Assembly: GCA_046155505.1 (NCBI GenBank)
Contig: JBJXFK010000081.1
Span: 1-12,151, forward strand
Direction: 5' to 3'
DNA from: JBJXFK01 sp046155505
GTDB lineage: Bacteria; Planctomycetota; Phycisphaerae; UBA1845; Fen-1342
DNA: 12,151 bases
The translations under genes and the position numbers were made by a program. This document shows, piece after piece, positions 7,147 to 12,151 of this stretch. The notes beneath the pieces were generated by a model. That model saw nothing but the letters and a program-made list of their open reading frames with translations, had not been told where the DNA came from and did not search any database. Within the stretch, counting starts at the first letter, position 1. The number at the start of each line of letters is the position of its first letter.

Positions 7147-7467
7147 TTGGAATACTCCGCAATGCACCGCGATTCGCGAATCGTGACATTGACGACGGGA
7201 AAGAGCAAGCGAATCTTGCTCAGATCGTGCAATCTGCAAATAGTCAGTGAGTACTGTGAATTATCGCCACATCCCAACTGTCCCAATGTTGGTGGCAAGC
7301 GCCCAAACCGCAAGCGTTAGGATGGCCTCAGCTTACGAGCAAACCGGCGTGCGGGGGTGGAGCGCGGCCAAAATGCGGTATCGCATCCGAGCGACTCTCG
7401 ATGCTCCGTGTTTGTCGGTGCCCTCGAGTGCCTGCTCACGTCCATATTTTTCGCGTTGTCGCGCGCC
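7147..7467. other. Gene-free spacer between exoprotein and ABC permease genes
   Basis: About 320 bases contain the RBS (7155-7158), the 14-bp palindrome and presumably the promoter of the minus-strand exoprotein gene, plus the 3' end of the ABC operon. Frames on both strands are short, lack RBS and homology, and overlap real genes out of frame. I saw no clear terminator after the permease stop at 7468. Confidence 0.6.
7170..7183. promoter_or_regulatory. Perfect 14-bp palindrome upstream of the exoprotein gene
   Basis: CGATTCGCGAATCG is perfectly self-complementary and ends 24 nt before the exoprotein ATG (7146), just upstream of its GGAG. It could be an operator for a dimeric regulator or a small RNA stem in the 5' leader. 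No second copy was seen in the window. Confidence 0.4.
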
Positions 7468-8685
7468 TTACTCATACCGCAACGCATCAATCGGATCGAG
7501 CCGGCTCGCGCGCCACGCCGGGTAAAACCCAAAGAACACGCCGACTGCTGACGAAAACGCGATCGCCACGCCCGCCATCCAGTAGGAAATCTCGATATCC
7601 CAACCCTGTTCGACGTGCACCCACTGCGCAACGCCGACACCCGCGCCGAAGCCGATGATGCCGCCTACGGCGCACATCAGCACGGCTTCGGTCAGAAATT
7701 GCGACAAGACGTGAAACCCATTCGCCCCGACCGCCATGCGCAGGCCGATCTCGCGCGTGCGCTCGGTCACCGAGACGAGCATGATGTTCATGATGCCCAC
7801 GCCGCCGACCAGCAGCGAGATCGACGCGATCATCGTCAGCAGAAAATTGAACGTCTGCGTCGCCTCGGCGTTGGCCTTGGCCGTCAGCGCGCGGTCCCAG
7901 ATGCGGAAGCTGTCATCCTCGCTATCCGCCAGGCGATGGCGCTGCCGCAGGAACGTGCGAATCTGCTGCTTCATCTCTTCCGTCGTGTAGCCGGGCGTGG
8001 CGGCGGCGAAAAGTGTGCCGCTGCTTTCACTGCCGGCGATCAGTCGCTGAAATGAATGGAACGGGAAAATCAGCACGTCGTCATTGTCGCGCCCGTCGCT
8101 GCTCGTGCCCTTCGATTCGAGCAAGCCCACGACCTCGAATGCGACGCGATTCACGCGCACCGTTTCGCCGACCGGATTGACCGCGCCGAACAACTCGCGG
8201 GCGGTGGTCTGGCCGATGACGCACACCTTGGCCCGCATGTCCTGATCTTCCTGATTGAACAGACGACCCGCGACCACGTTCCAGCGGCGAATGTCGAAAA
8301 AGTTGGGGAAGCCGCCCATGCACGACGTTTGATAGTTCCCGTAACTGGAAATGGCCTGCATGCTGACGCGGTTGGTCGGCGTCGCAGCACGCACTGCGGA
8401 AACCTCGCGCATCATCGCTTCGGCTTCGAGCGTCGTCTGATTCCGCGGCATGCCGCCTTGCTTGCGATTGCCGCCGCGCTGCACGCCCCAGTACATCACC
8501 ATCACCCAATCGTCGCCGAGCGATTGAATCTCGGCTTCAACCTTGCGCTGCGCCCCGGACCCGACCGCGACCATCGCAATGACCGAGGCGATGCCGATGA
8601 CGATGCCGAGCATCGACAGGCAGGTGCGCACCTTGTTTTTGGCCAGACTCTGAAACGCCTCGGCGAGGATGGTGGTGAAACTCAT
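7468..8685 (-). CDS. MacB/FtsX-type ABC transporter permease
   Basis: This 405-residue permease has the MacB/LolC-E architecture. One N-terminal helix (about 22-43, in KVRTCLSMLGIVIGIASVIA) is followed by a large periplasmic MacB-PCD domain (about 45-275), then three helices at about 281-305, 328-352 and 368-390. The cytoplasmic loop ERTREIGLRMAVGA (308-321) is the family's coupling-helix signature, and the C-terminus SRLDPIDALRYE is the usual MacB ending. Such proteins act as mechanotransmission machines that drive export or lipoprotein release from the periplasm rather than classical transport. ATG 8685 is chosen because GAGG lies 6 nt upstream (8692-8695); the longer frame to 8799 would translate repeat sequence. 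Its ATPase is encoded 194 nt upstream on the same strand. No membrane-fusion (HlyD-like) partner or outer-membrane channel is in the window, so the substrate is unknown. Confidence 0.92.
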   Translation of the reverse strand: MSFTTILAEAFQSLAKNKVRTCLSMLGIVIGIASVIAMVAVGSGAQRKVEAEIQSLGDDWVMVMYWGVQRGGNRKQGGMPRNQTTLEAEAMMREVSAVRAATPTNRVSMQAISSYGNYQTSCMGGFPNFFDIRRWNVVAGRLFNQEDQDMRAKVCVIGQTTARELFGAVNPVGETVRVNRVAFEVVGLLESKGTSSDGRDNDDVLIFPFHSFQRLIAGSESSGTLFAAATPGYTTEEMKQQIRTFLRQRHRLADSEDDSFRIWDRALTAKANAEATQTFNFLLTMIASISLLVGGVGIMNIMLVSVTERTREIGLRMAVGANGFHVLSQFLTEAVLMCAVGGIIGFGAGVGVAQWVHVEQGWDIEISYWMAGVAIAFSSAVGVFFGFYPAWRASRLDPIDALRYE

Positions 8686-8704
8686 CGTGTGCCTCGAAGA
8701 AAAA

Positions 8705-8875
8705 ATGAACCACTGAGGCACAGAGGCACAGAGGAGCACAGAGAAAACGGATTCTGATATCTCGCGTGCGCAGAGGTTGCCTGTATCGCGAATTTGCACC
8801 GACGTTCTGGTGATGAATGAATCATCTCTCTCTTCTCTCTGTGCGTCTCTGTGTCTCTGTGCCTCTGTGGTTCAT
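8705..8875. repeat. Inverted pair of CACAGAG-rich repeats between ABC ATPase and permease genes
   Basis: The left arm (8705-8746) begins ATGAACCACTGAGGCACAGA and consists of near-tandem GAGGCACA units. The right arm (8833-8875) is largely its reverse complement, ending GTGCCTCTGTGGTTCAT, with units GTCTCTGT. About 86 bp separate the arms. Both arms look like the AACCACAGAGGCACAGAG-type repeats I recall seeing between genes in many bacterial genomes. In the operon transcript the arms could fold into a long stem between the two cistrons. Confidence 0.8.
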
Positions 8876-8879
8876 CTGC

Positions 8880-9599
<720 letters not shown>

Positions 9600-9627
9600 G
9601 TTGCTCACACCAATCATGCGAGAAGCC

Positions 9628-9681
9628 AAGCAGCCGGGGGCGGCAGCTCCACAAAAACCGCGGAGGGCCGCGGTGCTCCAT
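9628..9681 (+). repeat. Two-module dispersed repeat R2 (modules A and B), copy 1
   Basis: Module A (9628-9654) starts AAGCAGCCGGGGGCGGCAGC and ends TCCACAA. One base later module B (9656-9681) reads AACCGCGGAGGGCCGCGG and ends TGCTCCAT. Both modules recur exactly, in reverse orientation, at 10980-11052 on the other side of the kinase gene. A third module A with one mismatch is at 11188-11214. Confidence 0.88.
9653..9673 (-). terminator. Intrinsic-type terminator of the kinase gene, formed by repeat module B
   Basis: Read on the minus strand, CCGCGG, the loop CCCT and CCGCGG are followed directly by TTTTTG. The stem starts 21 nt after the kinase stop. This is a short GC-only stem plus T-tract, as expected of a factor-independent terminator, and it is contained in a dispersed repeat. 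Confidence 0.6.
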
Positions 9682-9693
9682 TGCGCTCGATCA

Positions 9694-10938
9694 CTACGGC
9701 AACCTCGTCCCGCAACTCGTACAAAACGCGTCGTGTACGCTCGGCCAAAAGCCGCACGTCGAGCAGCGGCGAACCTGCGGCACGAGCTGCTCGCCGCACT
9801 GTGTACAAAACTGATCGCCGTCATCGATGCGATTCGCGCAGCGTTTGCACGCAACGCCGGTCACCGGGGTCGTGCGTGCGGGCGGCGGCGGTGGCACGGA
9901 CGGGAGTGCCGCAAAAAAGGCCGGATCGAGCGTCGCCTGACAGACCGGACAATTCGTCAACCCCGAGTGTGCCCGCAAACTCACGCGGCAACTCGGGCAG
10001 GGCACGTCTTCGCCGACTGCGGCTTTCGGCGTACGCGCAAGCGTCGGCGCATGCTCGATCGGAATACCGAGCTTGCCCGTCGGCAACGGCGGCGGCGACG
10101 TCACGCGCGGGGCAATCGCTCCGCTCGACGGCAACTGTGCCAGCACCGCCGCAGCGCTCTCCAGCCGCCGCTCATACCGCGAGTAGAGTCGTTGAAAGAT
10201 CGAATCTGCCCACGCCGGCAGCCCGGCCCGCATCGTACTCGGCAACTCGGCACCCGCGGGTCGCTCGCCGGTGAGCATTTCAAACAGCACGACGCCGGCC
10301 GAGTAGAGGTCGGCGCGTGCGTCGGCGTCGCGTTCGCTGTTTTTGATCTCGGGAGCCATGTAGGCGATGGTGCCGACGAGCTCGTTGTCGCGTTCGAGCG
10401 ACGCCGATTGGGCGATGGACCGCAACGAGTCGGCGGCTTTCAGGCCGAGGCCGAAGTCGCCGATTTTCACGTCGTCGATGGCGAGTTGAGAGAGCGGCTT
10501 GCCCGCGAGATTGAGCAGAATATTGCCCGGCTTGATGTCGCGATGCAACACGTTTGCGCCGTGGGCCGCGACCAATGCGTTCAGCAAGCCGCGAAACACG
10601 GTCAGCGCGACATCGACCGGCAAGCCCTGTTTGTGCTCGTCGAGCACCGCGCCGAGCGACGGGCCGCGCACGAGTTCCATGATCAAATACGGCACGTCGG
10701 CATATGGATCGAGGCCAAGCACGCGCACCACGTTCGCATGGCGAATGCCGTGAACGACCAGCCCTTCGCGTTGCAGGTAGCGCACATACTCGGCATCGAT
10801 CGGCAACTTGGCCGCGACGTGCTCGCTGTCCCAGATGTGATGACGAGCGCGCCAAACCTCGCAAAACGAGCCGACGCCGATCCGCTCTTCGAGCAGATAC
10901 TCGCTGACGCGCAGGCCGGGTTTGTAGTTGCTCGTCAT
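9694..10938 (-). CDS. Serine/threonine protein kinase with three C-terminal zinc ribbons
   Basis: This 414-residue Hanks-type kinase has an intact catalytic core: glycine loop GVGSFCEV at 21-28, the ATP lysine at 44 (VAAKL), the likely alpha-C glutamate at 58, the catalytic loop HRDIKPGN at 132-139 (an RD kinase), DFG at 161-163 and APE at 195-197. After a proline-rich linker (about 275-310) come three CxxC...CxxC pairs: 314-317/330-333, 364-367/378-381 and 392-395/406-409, consistent with consecutive zinc ribbons. No membrane helix is seen, so it should be cytoplasmic, unlike the PknB type with external sensor domains. The ribbons are a plausible protein- or nucleic-acid-binding or sensing module; their partner is unknown. 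ATG 10938 is chosen because the kinase fold starts there and AAGG lies 10-13 nt upstream; the longer frame to 11214 crosses repeats. It lies between inverted copies of repeat R2. Confidence 0.93.
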   Translation of the reverse strand: MTSNYKPGLRVSEYLLEERIGVGSFCEVWRARHHIWDSEHVAAKLPIDAEYVRYLQREGLVVHGIRHANVVRVLGLDPYADVPYLIMELVRGPSLGAVLDEHKQGLPVDVALTVFRGLLNALVAAHGANVLHRDIKPGNILLNLAGKPLSQLAIDDVKIGDFGLGLKAADSLRSIAQSASLERDNELVGTIAYMAPEIKNSERDADARADLYSAGVVLFEMLTGERPAGAELPSTMRAGLPAWADSIFQRLYSRYERRLESAAAVLAQLPSSGAIAPRVTSPPPLPTGKLGIPIEHAPTLARTPKAAVGEDVPCPSCRVSLRAHSGLTNCPVCQATLDPAFFAALPSVPPPPPARTTPVTGVACKRCANRIDDGDQFCTQCGEQLVPQVRRCSTCGFWPSVHDAFCTSCGTRLP

Positions 10939-10953
10939 TCTCTCGCCTTGTAG

Positions 10954-10973
10954 CTCAGCCGCCCTCGGCTGAG
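10954..10973. promoter_or_regulatory. Hairpin in the kinase gene leader
   Basis: CTCAGCCG, CCCT, CGGCTGAG gives a perfect 8-bp stem with a four-base loop, 16 nt upstream of the kinase ATG and next to its RBS. It shares GCCGCCCTCGGCTG with repeat module A, so it may be a truncated copy of that repeat. If transcribed, it could affect kinase translation. Confidence 0.45.
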
Positions 10974-10979
10974 GCGCAC

Positions 10980-11052
10980 ATGGAGCACCGCGGCCCTCCG
11001 CGGTTCTTCTCGACCACAACCGACCTTGTGGAGCTGCCGCCCCCGGCTGCTT
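10980..11052 (-). repeat. Two-module repeat R2, copy 2 (inverted)
   Basis: Module B at 10980-11005 (26 bp) and module A at 11026-11052 (27 bp) are exact reverse complements of the modules at 9656-9681 and 9628-9654. The A-to-B order is kept, but the spacer is 20 nt here against 1 nt in the other copy. With copy 1 this makes an inverted pair enclosing the kinase gene. Confidence 0.88.
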
Positions 11053-11214
11053 TCTTCGACTCGGCACCAAACCCCGCTCGCTCGCGCTCGGGGTTCGGTT
11101 TTGCCGGGTGCCGTGACGACGGCTATTGCGTCGGCATGTCTGCGGCCGCCTGCCGTGGAAGCGCCCTTGTTCCGTTGTTCCCCAAGAAAGCAGCCGAGGG
11201 CGGCAGCTCCACAA
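11026..11214. repeat. 189-bp MITE-like segment with 31-bp terminal inverted repeats
   Basis: The left end 11026-11056 and right end 11184-11214 are inverted copies over 31 bp with one mismatch; both ends are R2 module A plus a few bases. The 127-bp interior holds an R1 palindrome and no gene. I saw no target-site duplication directly outside the ends, so mobility is only a possibility. Confidence 0.5.
11071..11098 (-). repeat. Dispersed palindrome R1, copy b
   Basis: This is an exact 28-bp reverse complement of the copy at 1701-1728, more than 9 kb away. It sits inside the MITE-like segment. Confidence 0.85.
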
Positions 11215-11240
11215 GCCGGGGTGGTGATCCCTCCACCAAC

Positions 11241-11648
11241 TTAGTATCCCGAATTCTCCGCCAAGTACTCGGTCACGAGATAATTATACGTACCCGCCAC
11301 CGCAAGCACGCCGAAAACCGCCAACCACGCCCAGCCGCCCGTCGGCCAGACGGTCATCAAGATCAGCCCGACGATAATGTCCGCCGCGACCAGCCCCGCG
11401 ATCCAAGCCACGCCGGCCCAGTTGCTCCCGGTCTGCATGAGTCGGCGGATGAAAAACGTTCCAAACCACGGCAGGGCCGCCGCAAAAACAAACCAGAACA
11501 CGCTCCGCCAAAGCCCGCTCCAAATCGCGGCCTTTGTCTCGGCAGGCATTTGATAAATGGCGATGCCGCCGAGCGCCACTGCGCCCAAAGCCACCCAGCC
11601 CAGCGCCCGCTCGCCCACCCGCGAAAGAAATCCGCCGCTCGTCTCCAT
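11241..11648 (-). CDS. Small four-helix integral membrane protein, unknown function
   Basis: This 135-residue protein is mostly hydrophobic, with four predicted membrane helices at about 16-34, 47-66, 77-99 and 104-125, separated by short loops. The loop QMPAETKAAIW after helix 1 and the positively charged FIRRLMQTG between helices 2 and 3 suggest the latter loop faces the cytoplasm. I recognise no family, catalytic motif or metal site. The start at ATG 11648 gives the whole first helix; AGAGG lies about 12 nt upstream, further than ideal. It is a single gene with repeats on both sides. Regular helix spacing, an ordinary amino acid mix and a frame free of repeat sequence argue that it is real, although no neighbour hints at its job. 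Confidence 0.72.
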   Translation of the reverse strand: METSGGFLSRVGERALGWVALGAVALGGIAIYQMPAETKAAIWSGLWRSVFWFVFAAALPWFGTFFIRRLMQTGSNWAGVAWIAGLVAADIIVGLILMTVWPTGGWAWLAVFGVLAVAGTYNYLVTEYLAENSGY

Positions 11649-11728
11649 GATGGAAGTGTACCTCTGGCAAGGCGTGTGCGAATTACAAAACGGCGCGAGT
11701 TGCGGAACCGCCGATCCGGGTATCGCGA

Positions 11729-11750
11729 GCGGCGATTACAGAATCGCCGC
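11729..11750. repeat. Hairpin upstream of the small membrane protein gene
   Basis: GCGGCGATT, ACAG, AATCGCCGC forms a perfect 9-bp stem with a four-base loop, about 80 nt before the start of the small membrane protein gene. On the plus strand it is followed by GGGTTTGTATT, not a clean T-run. Its role is unknown. Confidence 0.5.
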
Positions 11751-11843
11751 GGGTTTGTATTCGCGACGGGGGTGGAGAGATTCGGACGTGAAATGATCGA
11801 CGTAGCGTTCGGGCCTCAGTGCCTGACGGCGACCGACGCCAAT

Positions 11844-11870
11844 CCGAACCCGGAGCGCGAGCGATGGGGT
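11844..11870 (+). repeat. Dispersed palindrome R1, copy c (diverged)
   Basis: It reads CCGAACCCGGAGCGCGAGCG then ATGGGGT, differing from copy a by one substitution and a small change near the end. It is oriented opposite to copy d, 55 bp away, so copies c and d form an inverted pair. Confidence 0.75.
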
Positions 11871-11925
11871 AACCCGCCTTGGTGAAAACCTCTGCACTGC
11901 GGGAAAACGTCCGAACCGGCACGCG

Positions 11926-11953
11926 ACCCCGCTCGCTCGCGCACGGGGTTCGG
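11926..11953 (-). repeat. Dispersed palindrome R1, copy d
   Basis: It reads ACCCCGCTCGCTCGCGCACG then GGGTTCGG, a reverse-complement copy with one mismatch to copies a and b. The context GGATTCTCGCG next to it resembles the AATCTCGCG beside copy a, so the repeat unit may extend beyond 28 bp. Confidence 0.8.
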
Positions 11954-11983
11954 ATTCTCGCGGGTCGCCGACGGGCGTAGGGT

Positions 11984-12041
11984 GGGCACCGCCCACCATT
12001 TCTTGCCATGCCGAGAAGCCGACGAATGGTGGGCGATGCCC
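11984..12041. repeat. GGTGGGC/GCCCACC inverted repeat
   Basis: Arms 11984-12000 (GGGCACCGCCCACCATT) and 12025-12041 are inverted copies over 17 bp with one mismatch and a 24-nt loop. The left arm also sits in its own small palindrome, GGTGGGC-ACC-GCCCACC (11981-11997). It resembles GTAGGGTGGGC-type repeats that I recall as common in several bacterial phyla. No gene is attached. Confidence 0.75.
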
Positions 12042-12151
12042 CATAAGCGTTAACTTAAGGATGGCCAGTTTGCGGTCGGTGCGGTAGCCTTCGATGCATG
12101 AACGCCATGGAAGGCACAACCAGAGCGGACGAATGGAAACTCCTGAAACGC

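Larger units (their letters stand above)
10939..11240. other. Repeat-filled spacer between kinase and small membrane protein genes
   Basis: About 300 bases without a credible gene, almost wholly made of repeats: the leader hairpin, the inverted R2 modules B and A, an R1 palindrome, and a third R2 module A. Frames crossing it on both strands are translations of these repeats (arginine/proline-rich) and are not called. The kinase promoter must lie somewhere inside, but no clear motif is visible. Confidence 0.7.
11649..12151. other. Gene-free right end with several palindromes
   Basis: About 500 bases without a convincing gene. It carries a 9-bp hairpin (11729-11750), two R1 palindromes (11844-11870 and 11926-11953) and a long inverted repeat (11984-12041). 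The long minus-strand frame across it is built from repeats. Two plus-strand frames from ATG 12094 and 12098 stay open to the edge but are too short to judge. Confidence 0.6.

Noticed and set aside
8705..8875. Considered as a CRISPR array because of the regularly repeated CACAGAG units
   Set aside because: The units are about 8 bp with no spacers of constant length, and they occur as two inverted arms; no cas gene is near.
10980..11885. A 301-residue plus-strand frame through the repeat cluster and antisense to the small membrane protein gene
   Set aside because: Its first part is a translation of repeats R2 and R1 and the rest is low-complexity shadow sequence. The minus-strand four-helix protein is the better call.
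11736..12119. A 127-residue minus-strand frame at the right end
   Set aside because: Most of it is the translation of two R1 palindromes and the GGTGGGC repeat; no RBS and no recognisable domain.
12094..12151. Possible start of a plus-strand gene at the right edge (ATG 12094 or 12098)
   Set aside because: Only 18-19 codons are visible, no Shine-Dalgarno is present, and no motif can be recognised, so it is not called.

Overview
The window looks like a piece of a GC-rich planctomycete chromosome, possibly Phycisphaerae-like. This is an inference from three things: a large secreted beta-propeller protein ending in two dockerin-type calcium loops, a soluble protein kinase fused to zinc ribbons, and abundant palindromic intergenic repeats. 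No rRNA, tRNA, CRISPR array, phage gene or recognisable transposase was found.

Layout, left to right. (1) 1-1607, minus strand: a two-gene type II secretion / type IV pilus-like operon. A compact GspE-type ATPase is followed 3 nt later by a GspF-type inner-membrane protein that runs off the left edge. (2) 1608-1952: a gene-free divergent spacer with a dispersed palindromic repeat, a heptamer tandem repeat and a leader shared with a second gene. (3) 1953-2924, plus: a lipoprotein with TolB/PD40-like repeats, followed by a 25-bp inverted repeat. (4) 3198-4340, plus: a class V PLP aminotransferase with nearly the same upstream leader as the lipoprotein gene. (5) 4426-7146, minus: the dockerin-bearing beta-propeller exoprotein, convergent with the aminotransferase. 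(6) 7468-9599, minus: a MacB/LolD-type ABC pair, ATPase then permease, separated by a 194-nt spacer holding a long inverted repeat. (7) 9694-10938, minus: a serine/threonine kinase with three C-terminal zinc ribbons, lying between exact inverted copies of a two-module repeat. (8) 10939-11240: a cluster of repeats, including a 189-bp MITE-like segment. (9) 11241-11648, minus: a small four-helix membrane protein. (10) 11649-12151: more palindromes and no convincing gene.

The GspE/GspF pair would power and scaffold a secretion or pilus machine. The ABC pair would be an export or lipoprotein-release system; its periplasmic adaptor is not in the window. The kinase is probably a cytoplasmic signalling protein. 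The remaining genes appear to be independent units. The most unusual content is non-coding: at least five families of inverted or dispersed repeats occupy almost every intergenic gap. One repeat copy forms a good terminator downstream of the kinase gene, and a duplicated leader precedes two unrelated genes. I see no strong evidence of a wholly new multi-gene system.
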